A stretch of DNA of 64,000 bases from Magnetococcales bacterium WMHbin3 (GTDB lineage: Bacteria > Pseudomonadota > Magnetococcia > Magnetococcales > Magnetaquicoccaceae), in the NCBI GenBank assembly GCA_002753185.1, contig PDZX01000008.1:26491-90490 (forward strand). Direction: 5' to 3'. The notes under the pieces are model-generated. The model was not told the origin of the DNA and made no database searches. It saw only the letters and a program-made list of their open reading frames with translations. Of the stretch, positions 50,019 through 59,174 are shown one piece after another. The translations under genes were made by a program, and so were the position numbers. Within the stretch, counting starts at the first letter, position 1; every line of letters starts with the position of its first letter.

Positions 50019-51463
50019 CCGTGCGATCCCTCTATCATTCCATTGACCAGTTCCACGAAAATCCACGGCTGATCGAATACACCACCACCCCACCAGGCAA
50101 CCTGCTCCTTTGGCTGGCCGTGCAGGGCCTGCTCCTCTTCACCCACTATCAATTCCTCGTGCCGCTGATGATCCTGGTGCAACTGCTGCCCCGCTGGCGC
50201 ATGTGGATCATGACACTGAGCCTGGGCGGCTGGTTCGTCTTCAACAAGCTCACCCAACTCGACCCGATCGTCCCGTTTTGGTATTTTTTCAATATTTTAA
50301 TTATTATAGGTTCGCTCTATCTCTTTTATCGGCTCTCCCTGTCGTTCGCCAGTCTGCCCCGCACGGTACGCACTCATCCGCAACTCTTCCTGCATGCCCT
50401 GTTGTGGTTTTGCATCCTGATCCTCTCCCTGCTGCCGGCCTCCTACATCGACAGCCCGGAGTGGCCCATCGCCAACAACTTGACCACCTGCGTGATTTTT
50501 TTCGCCTTCCTGATCTGGCGGATCGGCTTCATGATCTATTCCGGCAAGCGGGGATCGATCAAACAGACCGGTTTCGTGGACCATCTGGTCTACTGCCTCC
50601 CCTTCCTAGGCTACTCGCAGGTCCCCTACGGCAAGGGGTTGGACTACCTCCTGCCGAAAATGGCCAAGGAGCGCCTCGAACTGGCCAAGGTGCAACTCGC
50701 GGGGGTCAAACTGCTGGTGCTGGCCACCTTGTGGGATCTCTTCCTGGAACTGCTCGATGTGGCGGTTATCGGTCCCCAGCAGACCGCTCCCTGGCATCTG
50801 GGACTGCATCACATCGACGAGCTGATCGCCATGAGCGCCACCGCCATGCCCTCCTTCGGCATCGTCTGGGGTTCCCTGTTCGTGGACATGGTCTACGAAA
50901 CCACCCAGGTGGCCATCACCGGCCATCTGATCATAGGCTGCCTGCGCCTGTTCGGCTTCAACGTCTTCCGCAACACCTACAAGCCCCTTCTCTCCCAGAC
51001 GCTGGTGGATTTCTGGAATAGATATTATTATTATTTCAAAGAATTGCTTGTCGATTTCTTTTTCTTTCCTACTTATCTCAGTTTCTTCAAGGGCCATCCC
51101 CGCCTGCGCATCTTCACTGCCACCATGGCGTCGGCCTTTCTTGGCAACTTTTATTATCATTTTCTTCAGCATTTCGATCTGCTGCTCATCAAGGGCACGT
51201 TGCCGCCCGTGACGAAATTCTCCTCGTATCTCTTCTATTGCTTTGTGTTGGCCATCGGGATCTTCGTCAGCATCCTCAGGGAGCAGAATCAGCGCGGCAG
51301 GCCCCACCCGGTGCGCGCGCCCTGGCTGGCCGCGTTGGTGCTGGTGCGGCGCATCGCCGGGGTGTGGCTCTTTTTCGCCATTTTGCGCATCTGGGATCAC
51401 ACCAACTCCTCCTTCCTTCCCGATACCCGGTTCTTCTTCGCCCTGTTCGGCATCCACGGATAG
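50015..51463 (+). CDS. MBOAT-like polytopic membrane protein
   Basis: A 482-residue protein with about ten to twelve hydrophobic segments. The region FWNRYYYYFKELLVDFFFFP and the later YYHFLQHFD resemble the active-site loop and catalytic His of membrane-bound O-acyltransferases such as DltB and AlgI, although spacing is not typical. Together with the upstream carrier protein, a DltC-DltB-like acyl-transfer pair onto a surface or periplasmic sugar is a reasonable reading. The product could also be a pure membrane protein unrelated to MBOAT; confidence in the family is moderate. Confidence 0.62.
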   Translation: MTVRSLYHSIDQFHENPRLIEYTTTPPGNLLLWLAVQGLLLFTHYQFLVPLMILVQLLPRWRMWIMTLSLGGWFVFNKLTQLDPIVPFWYFFNILIIIGSLYLFYRLSLSFASLPRTVRTHPQLFLHALLWFCILILSLLPASYIDSPEWPIANNLTTCVIFFAFLIWRIGFMIYSGKRGSIKQTGFVDHLVYCLPFLGYSQVPYGKGLDYLLPKMAKERLELAKVQLAGVKLLVLATLWDLFLELLDVAVIGPQQTAPWHLGLHHIDELIAMSATAMPSFGIVWGSLFVDMVYETTQVAITGHLIIGCLRLFGFNVFRNTYKPLLSQTLVDFWNRYYYYFKELLVDFFFFPTYLSFFKGHPRLRIFTATMASAFLGNFYYHFLQHFDLLLIKGTLPPVTKFSSYLFYCFVLAIGIFVSILREQNQRGRPHPVRAPWLAALVLVRRIAGVWLFFAILRIWDHTNSSFLPDTRFFFALFGIHG

Positions 51464-51471
51464 GCGAGATC

Positions 51472-51780
51472 ATGTTCGGTGGCAGCGGCATCACCTCGCA
51501 ACTGGAAAACGGCACGCTGACCATCCATCTGGGCCGGAAATTCGACAATGCGGCCAAGCGGGAGTTCCAGTCCGCCTATGTCGGGCGGGAGGAGGTACGT
51601 CGGTATGTCATCGATTTCCGGACCGTCACCATGGTGGACAGCGCCGCGTTGGGCATGCTGCTGATCCTGCGGGCCAAGGCGGGGGAGGAGCACGTGGAGG
51701 TCACCCTGCGTCATCTCAAGGATGCGATCCTGTCGATCTTCAAGGTCGCCCATTTCGACAAGCTGTTCCGGATCGAATGA
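51472..51780 (+). CDS. STAS-domain anti-anti-sigma-like protein
   Basis: A 102-residue STAS protein. VIDFRTVTMVDSAALGMLL contains the usual phosphorylation-site Ser in the DSAALG loop, and VTLRHLKDAILSIFKVAHF is the following helix region. Such proteins are switched by a kinase/phosphatase pair of the RsbW/RsbU class, neither of which is nearby. The ATG at 51472 follows the MBOAT stop by 8 bases and the stop overlaps the MFS gene start (ATGA). Its position implies a regulatory role for the operon, possibly together with the HD protein. Confidence 0.85.
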   Translation: MFGGSGITSQLENGTLTIHLGRKFDNAAKREFQSAYVGREEVRRYVIDFRTVTMVDSAALGMLLILRAKAGEEHVEVTLRHLKDAILSIFKVAHFDKLFRIE

Positions 51781-53075
51781 CCGATCCGCATCTGCGGAGG
51801 ATCCCGGTGAACCTCGCACCCAGTTCGCAACCGCCACGCCCCGCGCCCTCCGGCCTGACGCGAGAGGTGACCGGAGTCATGGCGGCCCTCTTTTTGTATG
51901 CCTTCGCCAACGGCCTGTTCGGCACCCTGGTGGCCCTCTACGCCGTGGCCCTGAAGCTGCCCCACGCCATCAGCGGGGTGATCATCGCGGCTTTTTCGGT
52001 CGGTTTCCTGCTGGGGGCGCTGCTGGCCCCCTGGTGGATCGCCCGCCACGGCCAGCGTTTGGTGCTGGCGCTTTGCGCGGCGGGTCTGGCGTTGAGCGCC
52101 TTTCCCCATCCTTTCCTCGATTCCGCCCTGGTCTGGATCCCGATCCGGGTGGCCAGCGGCCTCTTTTCCGCCGGGATCATCGTGGCCACCGACAGTTGGA
52201 TCAACCTGACCACCCCCAATGCCACCCGCGGACGCATGGTGGGGCTGGGGCTGGCCATCCAGTGGATCGCCACCGGCGGGGCGCAATTCCTGCTGCTGCC
52301 GGACCTCACCTGGAAGGAGGGGTTCTGGCTGGTGGCAGCGCTGCTGCTGCTGACGCCCGCAACACTGGTGGGCGCCCGTTCGCCGGGCGCGGTGGCGGGC
52401 AGCGTCACCCGGCCCGCCGTGGGGTTTCTCTGGCGCACGCTCCCCGCCAGCCTGACGGCGGCTTTTTTCAATGGCCTGATCGTGACCGCCTTTCTGGGCA
52501 TGCTGCCGCTGTGGGGCGTGGAAATGGGACTGAGCCGCGCCGAGCTGGCCGTGGCCATCGCCGGTTCCCTGCTGCTGGGCGGGGCGCTGCAATGGCCCTT
52601 CGCCCGCCTCTCCGACCGGGTGTCGCGGCGTGCCTCCCTGCTGTTCTCCCTGACCCTCGCGGTCGTCAGTGGCGCGGTGTTGACCGGCATGGCGCCCGGC
52701 CAGGCGGGGCTGACGACCTTGACGGTCCTCTTCGCCGCCGCCACGTTGCAGATCTATCCGGTGGCCGTGGCGCTGGCCAACGATCACGTCACCGGCGAGC
52801 GGATGGTCGCGGTCAGCTCCGCCCTCACCCTGGCCAACGGCCTGGGGATGATCGTCGGCCCGCTGCTGGCCGGCGTGGTCCTCGGATCCCTCGGCCCCGC
52901 CGGCCTGGTGGGCGTCGTGACGGGCCTGCTGCTTTTGCTCGCCGGAGCCTACACACTTTTCGACCGTGCCTCCCTTCAGGATGGACAATCTCTTTCGGAT
53001 CGTGCGAAAATGGTTGGAGTCACTCCTGGCGCCCAGTTCGAGGAGGGAGATCCCATGGCCGCGAGAAGATCATGA
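51777..53075 (+). CDS. Major facilitator superfamily transporter
   Basis: A 432-residue MFS transporter with about 12 hydrophobic segments. GFLLGALLAPWWIARHGQR is the loop 2-3 motif (GxLaDrxGrr-like, altered), and LLLGGALQWPFARLSDRVSRR its counterpart in the second half. It resembles YbfB/AraJ-like or UMF-type carriers rather than a drug pump. The substrate is unknown. The ATG at 51777 overlaps the STAS stop and the stop overlaps the HD gene start, so all three are translationally linked. No signal peptide beyond the short polar N-terminus is expected. Confidence 0.88.
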   Translation: MTDPHLRRIPVNLAPSSQPPRPAPSGLTREVTGVMAALFLYAFANGLFGTLVALYAVALKLPHAISGVIIAAFSVGFLLGALLAPWWIARHGQRLVLALCAAGLALSAFPHPFLDSALVWIPIRVASGLFSAGIIVATDSWINLTTPNATRGRMVGLGLAIQWIATGGAQFLLLPDLTWKEGFWLVAALLLLTPATLVGARSPGAVAGSVTRPAVGFLWRTLPASLTAAFFNGLIVTAFLGMLPLWGVEMGLSRAELAVAIAGSLLLGGALQWPFARLSDRVSRRASLLFSLTLAVVSGAVLTGMAPGQAGLTTLTVLFAAATLQIYPVAVALANDHVTGERMVAVSSALTLANGLGMIVGPLLAGVVLGSLGPAGLVGVVTGLLLLLAGAYTLFDRASLQDGQSLSDRAKMVGVTPGAQFEEGDPMAARRS

Positions 53076-55054
53076 TCAGGGAGATGCAAACAGGCGAGTA
53101 CGACCTGAACGATCCGGAACTGCTGCGGCAGGGGATGCGGCTGACCCGTGCCGTGCATCTGCCGGGCACCTCGGCCATTCTCGCCCCCCAGTATTGCCCC
53201 ATTACCGAAAAATTGCTCGATCAGCTCTACGATCGCGGCATCGAGACGGTGTTCGCCGAGCCGATCCGCGAGCAGAGCGTGGTGGCCTCCGTGGAACACA
53301 TGGAAAAGATGTTCCGGGCCATCGACGAGGTGTTCCAGCAAGGCGCGAACAGCACCATCGAGGAGATGTCCATCGCCTTGCAGTTCCGGCGCGATCAGAA
53401 GGCCCTGGAGCGGCTGGTGCGGGAGAACCTCGACGAAATCGGCGACCTGTTCACCGCCGACCCCACGGAAAAACTCCTCGCCCTGACCCGCTATCACAGC
53501 GGAACCGGCCGCCACAGCATCGTCTCCAGCTTCCACATGATGGCCCTGGGCCGGGAACTGGGCTGGCCGGACGACAAGGTCGTGCGCGCGGCGGTGGCGG
53601 TCTTCAACCATGACGTGGGCAAGACCAAGATCAAACTCGAAACCCTGGATTGGCCGGGCCGCCTGGACGGCGAAAAATGGAAGGAGATCCAATCCCACAC
53701 CCTGCTGGGCGGCCTGCTTCTCTATCGCCCCGACGAACCACCCAGCCTGCTCATGCTCACTGCCCTGCTGCACCACGAATGGTATGTCGCCCTGGAGGGC
53801 AAGGGGTATGGGGGGTTGACCATCTTCGCCGATTATTTCAAGCAGAATCTGCAACTGGACATCCCGCGCATCGTGGCCGCGCTCCACCCGGACGACCTGG
53901 AGATCATTCAGGCCAGCGCCCTGGTGGACATGGTCTCGGCCCTGGAGGAGCGCCGCTCCTACAAAAAGGAACAGGATGCCTTCAAGGTGCTGATCATCAT
54001 GAATTCCGATGCCCGCCTGGGCCATTTCAATCCGGTCCATTTCGCGGCCTGGCATCGCATCTATCAGCGTCAGTATCCCAATCTGCTCCCCCTGGGCCGC
54101 CGGGCGGCTCTGCCTCGGGAAAAGGAAAAACGGCTCTTTCGCCAGTTGCCCGCCAAGGAGGTCAATGGTTTGCCTCTGTTGACCTACTATGAACTGGAAC
54201 AACTGGGGTTTCTGACGGTCCTGCGCAACGTCGGCATGGACGTGGAGCGTATCCGTCGGCGTGGCGGGCTGCTGTTGAGCGTCCTGGAGCAGATGAAGCA
54301 CGACAAGGGACTGACCTTCGACTGCTCGCGCACGGCCCTGGAGCGTGCCGGCATCCGGCTGCTCAAAAACCAGATCGTCCCGGAGGAGGAGGTGATCGAG
54401 CTGGATGGCTGGCGGGAGTGGCTGACCCTGGAAGAACTGGAGCGCAGCGAACTCCTCGCCTCGCTGCGGACCTTTCAGTTCGATTTGCCGAGCATCCGCC
54501 GGGAGAAGGGCATCTCTCCCGCCCGTCTGACCAGCCGGGGGGTGCGGATTTCGGAGCAGCGGCTGGCGAAGTTGGGCATCAATCCCGTCAAGCGTTGGCT
54601 CATCCGTCTGCCGGCCACGGAAAGCCGCCTGACGCAACAGGATCTGGTCAAGCTGGGGGTGAGCGATGCCCGCCTGCGGCAGGCAGGCTGCCTGGAGCGG
54701 GTGCGATCCGTCAAGAGCGGGGTCTCCATGCAATGGCTGGCCGAGTGCGGCCTTACTTTCGCGCCGGGGGAGTTTTCCCGGTGTGGCATCGATCCCATTC
54801 GCAAGGTGTTTTACGATATTCAGGTGACCGGGGAGATCAGCTCCACCCGCGCCAAGGTGATCTTCCTGCGCGAAGGCGACGACCTGCAACAGATCGAGGC
54901 GCTCAACGAGAAACGTGCCCTCGACCCGATCCAGCAACACCTGTTCCACCGCATCGGCGAGGTGGTGCTCGATTTTACCGATCTGGTGGCCGTGCCAGAT
55001 TTAAGTCATGTGGCCATGGGCAGGCATTGGGGGCGCGGCGGGATCTCGGATTGA
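53072..55054 (+). CDS. HD-GYP-like signalling protein
   Basis: A 660-residue protein. Residues about 10-330 are an HD-GYP-like domain: RYHSGTGRHSI (H142), FNHDVGKTK (H180, D181), SHTLLGG and LLHHEWY (H234, H235, E236). The GYP motif itself appears as KGYGG, so it is degenerate. Residues from about 330 on contain only unrecognised helical segments. HD-GYP proteins hydrolyse cyclic di-GMP; here the altered motif leaves activity open. It starts within a four-base overlap with the MFS gene and ends 54 bases inside the convergent glycosyltransferase gene. Confidence 0.78.
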   Translation: MIREMQTGEYDLNDPELLRQGMRLTRAVHLPGTSAILAPQYCPITEKLLDQLYDRGIETVFAEPIREQSVVASVEHMEKMFRAIDEVFQQGANSTIEEMSIALQFRRDQKALERLVRENLDEIGDLFTADPTEKLLALTRYHSGTGRHSIVSSFHMMALGRELGWPDDKVVRAAVAVFNHDVGKTKIKLETLDWPGRLDGEKWKEIQSHTLLGGLLLYRPDEPPSLLMLTALLHHEWYVALEGKGYGGLTIFADYFKQNLQLDIPRIVAALHPDDLEIIQASALVDMVSALEERRSYKKEQDAFKVLIIMNSDARLGHFNPVHFAAWHRIYQRQYPNLLPLGRRAALPREKEKRLFRQLPAKEVNGLPLLTYYELEQLGFLTVLRNVGMDVERIRRRGGLLLSVLEQMKHDKGLTFDCSRTALERAGIRLLKNQIVPEEEVIELDGWREWLTLEELERSELLASLRTFQFDLPSIRREKGISPARLTSRGVRISEQRLAKLGINPVKRWLIRLPATESRLTQQDLVKLGVSDARLRQAGCLERVRSVKSGVSMQWLAECGLTFAPGEFSRCGIDPIRKVFYDIQVTGEISSTRAKVIFLREGDDLQQIEALNEKRALDPIQQHLFHRIGEVVLDFTDLVAVPDLSHVAMGRHWGRGGISD

Positions 55055-56626
55055 CCACCGGGACAGCTCCGCCGCCACCCGGATCACCACTGCGGACCAA
55101 TCCTCGTCGCGGCCCTGGCGGAACAGCCGCATCACTCCCGGATACCAGGGGGACTCCTCCCGATCCGGCATCCAGCGCCAGTCCGTGCCGTGCCAGGGCA
55201 GCAGGACCCAGCACCGTTTGCCCAGCGCCCCGGCCAGATGGGCCACCGAGGAGTCGATGGTGATGACCAGATCCAGCAGGGTGATGGCCGCTGCGGTGTC
55301 GGCGAAGTCCGTCAGCGCCTCTCCCAGGTGCGAAAGGGGCTGTCCTGGCGGGGGGTGACGGGCCTCTTCCTCGTCGGCCCCTTTTTGCAGACTGACGAAG
55401 GTCGTCCTCGCCACTTGCCACAGGGGGGCCAGCGTGGCCAGGCCGGGCAGGGAGCGGTTGGCGTCGTTGCGGTGTCCGGGACTCCCTTTCCAGACCAGCC
55501 CCACCCGCGTGTCCTGCGTATCGGGAAGCCGGTCGCGCCAGGCCGCGACCCGCTCCGGCGGCGCGGACAGATAGGGCAGCGTGGCCGGAATGGTTTCCGG
55601 CGTGATCCCCAGGCGCCAGGGGATGGAGAGGGGATGGATCCAGAAGTCGTGCCAGGCGAAGCTGGTTTGCGGCTCCGGGATCCGCACCGCGTCCACGCCG
55701 CGCAGGGTGGCCAGGAGCGCGGCCAGCGGCTGGGGTGCGACCAGGGTGATGCGTGACGCCCCCATGGTCTTCAGCGTGTCGGCGAAGCGGCAGAATTGGA
55801 TTTGATCGCCAAAGCCCTGTTCGGTGACGATCAAAAACGACTTGCCGACCACCGCCTCGCCGCGCCAGACCGGAAAGGGTGCCTGGATGAGCGGGGAGTT
55901 TTGTTCCTGAAGCTGCGGATCGGTGCGCGCCTCGAACAGGGGCCACCCTTCCCGGAAATTGCCCAGGGTCAGACAGAGGAAGCTCAGATTCCAGCGGGCG
56001 TTGGCGTGGTCGGGTTGCAGGCGCAGCACCGCGCGGTAGGCGGCTTCGGCCTCCGTGAACCGTTTTTCCTCCCACAACTGGATGCCCAGATTGAACAGGG
56101 CGTCCACATGGCGCGGATTCCGGCGCAGGGCCTCCCGGTAGGCGGTTTCGGCCTCCGGATGGCGTTGCATGGCGTGCAGCAGGACCCCCAGATTGGCGAT
56201 GGCGTCCACATGGCCGGGATCGTGGCGCAGGATTTCCCGATAGACGGTTTCGGCTTCCTGGTGGCGTTTTTGTTTGCGCAAAATGGCCCCCAGATTGACC
56301 AGGGCATCGCGCATGTCCGGTCGCAGCCGCAAGGCTTGCCGGCTGCTCGATTCGGCTTCGGCGAGGCGCTCCTGTTTTTGCAGCAGGATCCCCAGGTTGT
56401 TGTGGGCCTCGACGAGGTCGGGCTGTATGTCGATGGCCGCGCGCAGGGCGGTTTCGGCCTCGGCGGGTCGCTCCTGACTGGCCAGCAGCGTTCCCAGATT
56501 GTACCAGACGATCGCATGGGCCGGCTGGCGCGGGGTGATGTGCAGGATTTCCCGGTAGAGCGCTTCCGCCTCGCGCAGCCGTCCGGCGTCGTGCAGGGCG
56601 ATCGCTTCTTGCAGGATGTCGCTCAT
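55001..56626 (-). CDS. TPR protein with GT41/heptosyltransferase-like C-terminal domain
   Basis: A 541-residue protein. Residues 1-235 consist of about six TPR units (AIALHDAGRLREAEALYREI, NNLGILLQKQERLAEAE, ANLGVLLHAMQRHPEAETAY). The C-terminal half resembles bacterial O-GlcNAc-transferase/heptosyltransferase-like domains: GVDAVRIPEP, VGLVWKGSPGHRNDANRSL, LDLVITIDSSVAHLAGALGK, which is the sugar-nucleotide binding part. Such proteins glycosylate flagellin or other proteins. The ATG at 56626 starts the first TPR; the upstream frame overlaps the neighbour and is rejected. The final 54 bases overlap the end of the convergent HD gene. Confidence 0.85.
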   Translation of the reverse strand: MSDILQEAIALHDAGRLREAEALYREILHITPRQPAHAIVWYNLGTLLASQERPAEAETALRAAIDIQPDLVEAHNNLGILLQKQERLAEAESSSRQALRLRPDMRDALVNLGAILRKQKRHQEAETVYREILRHDPGHVDAIANLGVLLHAMQRHPEAETAYREALRRNPRHVDALFNLGIQLWEEKRFTEAEAAYRAVLRLQPDHANARWNLSFLCLTLGNFREGWPLFEARTDPQLQEQNSPLIQAPFPVWRGEAVVGKSFLIVTEQGFGDQIQFCRFADTLKTMGASRITLVAPQPLAALLATLRGVDAVRIPEPQTSFAWHDFWIHPLSIPWRLGITPETIPATLPYLSAPPERVAAWRDRLPDTQDTRVGLVWKGSPGHRNDANRSLPGLATLAPLWQVARTTFVSLQKGADEEEARHPPPGQPLSHLGEALTDFADTAAAITLLDLVITIDSSVAHLAGALGKRCWVLLPWHGTDWRWMPDREESPWYPGVMRLFRQGRDEDWSAVVIRVAAELSRWSIRDPAAPPMPAHGHMT

Positions 56627-56636
56627 GTGGCGCGGA

Positions 56637-57968
56637 TTACAGGGTGACCCGCACCACGACTTCGTCGAGGTGCCGGACGTGAGCGCGCAGGGAGCGTTCC
56701 ACGGCCAGGCCGATGGTGTCCGCCACGGCCATCGGCAGATTGGCATCCACGGCGATGGAGACATCGCTGTAGACCTTGTGGCCGATCCAGCGTGCCCGCA
56801 CCGAACGCACCTCGCGCACGCCCGGAACATGGGCCGGAGCGTGGGCGATCTCGTCGAGGATTTCCGGTTCGATGCCGTCGATCAGGCGCAGCCATACCGC
56901 TCGCGCCGCGTCACGGACGATGAACAGGATGGCGATGGTGATGCCGACCCCCACGATGGGGTCCAGCAGGGGAAACCCCATCCAGGTCCCTGCTACGCCG
57001 ATGAGCACCGACAAACTGGTAAAACCGTCCACCCGCGAGTGGTGGCCGTCGGCGATCAGGGCGGCGGAGCCGATCTCCTTGCCGATCCGGATCCGATAGA
57101 CCGCCACTGCCTCGTTGCCGATGAAGCCGATCAGGGCGGCCATCGCCACCCATCCCAGGTGGGTCATGGGTTGCGGATGGATCAATTTCAAAAATGCCTC
57201 GTAGCCGGCCACGCAGGCGGAAAAGAAGATGACGCCGACGATGATCACCCCGGCCACGTCCTCGCTTTTGCCGTAGCCGTAGGTGAAGCGGCGGTTGGCC
57301 CCCCGTTTCGCCAGGGCGAAGGCCACCCACAGGGGGAGGCTGGTGGCGGCGTCCGCGAAGTTGTGGATGGTATCCGCCAGCAGGGCCACCGAGCCGGAAT
57401 AGATCACCACCAGCACTTGCAGGATGGCGGTCATCCCCAGTCCCACCAGGGAGATCTTGAGCGCCTGGATCCCTTTTTCGCTGGACTCCATCACCGAGTC
57501 CACCTTGTCGGTCACGTCGTGGGAGTGGCCGAAGGTGTTTTTCAGCCATGCCATGATCCCGTGTCCATGATCATGATGATGGTCGTGATGGTCGTGCTCG
57601 TGTTGCTCCTCTTCCGCGTGGCCGTGGTCATGGCCTTCCTCGGTGAACAGGCAAAAGAGCCGTTGCCGACCCTGGTCCAGGGTCACGCGCAGCAGGAATT
57701 CGTGGGGTTCCGGGATGTCGGAGAGGGATTCCAGGTAGTCGTTCTCCCGGCGGAAGGAGAATGTCTGCCGTATCGTGTCCGGTCGTTCCGTCTCCAGGGC
57801 GAGGGCGTCGGCGGCGGGGGGTGGGAACGGTTGCCGCTCTTCGTCGAGAAAATAGAGCCGGAAGCGGGGTGGCACTCCGGTTTCGAAGACGCTGATTTCG
57901 ACGAATCCATTGGCATGCCGGAGTAGTGGGCCGCCGTGCGTGCCGTGGGTGGGGATGGCTTGGTGCAT
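56637..57968 (-). CDS. Cation diffusion facilitator with His-rich N-terminal domain
   Basis: A 443-residue CDF metal-exporter. It has a 100-residue soluble N-terminal part (GFVEISVFETGVPPRFRLYF), then a dense His stretch (HDHGHAEEEQHEHDHHDHHH), then six transmembrane helices with the metal-binding HNFAD (YSGSVALLADTIHNFAD) and HHSRVDGFTS motifs. The usual C-terminal CDF domain (VPGVREVRSVRARWIGHKVY) closes it. A GGAG lies 6 bases before the ATG at 57968. The gene is 14 bases after a CsoR-family repressor, so it is likely metal-induced. Length and N-terminal domain are reminiscent of the DmeF type (Co/Ni efflux). Confidence 0.9.
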   Translation of the reverse strand: MHQAIPTHGTHGGPLLRHANGFVEISVFETGVPPRFRLYFLDEERQPFPPPAADALALETERPDTIRQTFSFRRENDYLESLSDIPEPHEFLLRVTLDQGRQRLFCLFTEEGHDHGHAEEEQHEHDHHDHHHDHGHGIMAWLKNTFGHSHDVTDKVDSVMESSEKGIQALKISLVGLGMTAILQVLVVIYSGSVALLADTIHNFADAATSLPLWVAFALAKRGANRRFTYGYGKSEDVAGVIIVGVIFFSACVAGYEAFLKLIHPQPMTHLGWVAMAALIGFIGNEAVAVYRIRIGKEIGSAALIADGHHSRVDGFTSLSVLIGVAGTWMGFPLLDPIVGVGITIAILFIVRDAARAVWLRLIDGIEPEILDEIAHAPAHVPGVREVRSVRARWIGHKVYSDVSIAVDANLPMAVADTIGLAVERSLRAHVRHLDEVVVRVTL

Positions 57969-57982
57969 GATGGCTCCGATTT

Positions 57983-58255
57983 TCAAAGATATTTCGCCAT
58001 GGCTTTGATCTCTTGGACCGTGGCGAGGATGTCGCGCGTGGTCATGCCTTCCCGGACATCCAGGCAGTGCTCGATATGGTCGGCCACGAACTCGCGCTTG
58101 GCGGTGGCGATGGCGTTGGCCACTGCCTGTAGCTGTTGGGCCGCCTTGTCGCACGGTTCGTTCGTCTCGATCATGGCGATCACTTTTTGCAAATGACCGG
58201 AGGCCCGTTTCAGGCGCGTGACGATGGCTGGGTGGTGGGTGTGTTTGTCGTTCAT
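57983..58255 (-). CDS. CsoR/RcnR-family metal-sensing repressor
   Basis: A 90-residue all-helical DUF156 repressor. Potential metal ligands are Cys35 (ETNEPC), His60 and Cys64 (ADHIEHCLD), together with the His-rich start (KHTHHP). The C-H-C set matches the copper sensor CsoR, and the extra N-terminal His residues are reminiscent of the nickel or cobalt sensors InrS and RcnR. It would bind the palindrome immediately upstream (58263-58286) without metal and release it on metal loading. It is first in the operon with the cation diffusion facilitator. Confidence 0.9.
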   Translation of the reverse strand: MNDKHTHHPAIVTRLKRASGHLQKVIAMIETNEPCDKAAQQLQAVANAIATAKREFVADHIEHCLDVREGMTTRDILATVQEIKAMAKYL

Positions 58256-58262
58256 GGGGGGA

Positions 58263-58286
58263 TATCCTATCCTGGGGGATAGGATA
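58263..58286 (-). promoter_or_regulatory. Palindromic operator for the CsoR-family repressor
   Basis: TATCCTATCC (58263-58272), spacer TGGG and GGATAGGATA (58277-58286) make a perfect 10-bp inverted repeat with a G/C tract in its middle, the form typical of CsoR/RcnR-type operators. It lies directly upstream of the repressor gene and overlaps the end of the SLATT-type gene. Confidence 0.72.
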
Positions 58287-59145
58287 GTGTCAAGGCATTT
58301 TCATGGATGAGGTTTTGCGACCCCATCCATGGTGGAGAGATTATTTGGGTGGTTTGCGCGCCTCGCGTCAACGCCTCGTCGGCCTTGCGTTGCATCTGGG
58401 CCAGATTGCTTTGGAACTCCTCGATCCAGGTTTGTGTTTCCTGCTGCACGCACACGAGGATATCGTTCTTGAACTTCGTGGCGATGCCGACGATCTCCCT
58501 GGCCTGCTGCAAGACAAAGTCGCGGTTGGTGGGGGATGGTTCTTGCAGGGTCTGGCATTCCAGCGAGACGCGGATTTGCATCCACTGCTCCTCATGGCGG
58601 GTGGCAATGGATTTCAGTTGATTCATGGTATTGATGCATCGCACCCATCCGGTGGAGTCGCCGAACATCTTGTCAAAATAGACCAGGGCGCCGGAGATGG
58701 CGAGAAAGATATAGCCAAAATTATCATAAGGTATGGTATTGTCAATATTTGCATAACTTTTATAGTATGTGATCAGTGGCGAAGCGATGGGGATGATGGC
58801 TCCGACCCCTCCAAAGATGAGTGATGATAATTTTAGAATTTTCGAGCGCAGGGAGAGTTTGTTTTTTCTTTTTGCATACCATGTATGCGCGGAATCGTAA
58901 TAATTTTGTACATATATATAATAATCAATGGCCAAAGCAAGACATTTCGGCATGTTTTGCGGTATCGCCACGGGGGAAACAGGCGCGGTCAGATTCGGGT
59001 GCTCCGCCAGACCCGCGAGGGATTCGTTGGCACGCTTCGTCTCTGTGATTTCGGATATCGGACACGTTGGGAAATCCGAAGAATCCTTGCGGCATGCTAA
59101 GCAAGGCAGCATAAGAGGCGTGTCTGTTGTGGCGGTATCGGTCAT
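58267..59145 (-). CDS. SLATT-type two-transmembrane protein
   Basis: A 292-residue protein. After a Cys/Thr-rich start, YYDSAHTWYAKRKNKL leads into two hydrophobic helices (KLSSLIFGGVGAIIPIASPL and FGYIFLAISGALVYFDKMF) followed by GWVRCINTMNQLKSIATRH and a long soluble helix. This order is that of SLATT domains, two-TM proteins that often act as pore-forming effectors in nucleotide-sensing conflict systems. No SMODS or SLOG gene is nearby. AAAGGA precedes the ATG at 59145. The last bases overlap the CsoR operator. It follows a broken RhuM gene by 30 bases and may be part of the same decaying defence island. Confidence 0.7.
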   Translation of the reverse strand: MTDTATTDTPLMLPCLACRKDSSDFPTCPISEITETKRANESLAGLAEHPNLTAPVSPVAIPQNMPKCLALAIDYYIYVQNYYDSAHTWYAKRKNKLSLRSKILKLSSLIFGGVGAIIPIASPLITYYKSYANIDNTIPYDNFGYIFLAISGALVYFDKMFGDSTGWVRCINTMNQLKSIATRHEEQWMQIRVSLECQTLQEPSPTNRDFVLQQAREIVGIATKFKNDILVCVQQETQTWIEEFQSNLAQMQRKADEALTRGAQTTQIISPPWMGSQNLIHENALTLSYPPG

Positions 59146-59174
59146 GGCAATTCCTTTCTGTTGATATTGTATTA

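Noticed and set aside
58925-59174. Extended C-terminus of RhuM as a real domain
   Set aside because: It is a shadow of the SLATT-type gene in another frame; the neighbouring frame gives a sensible RhuM-like tail.
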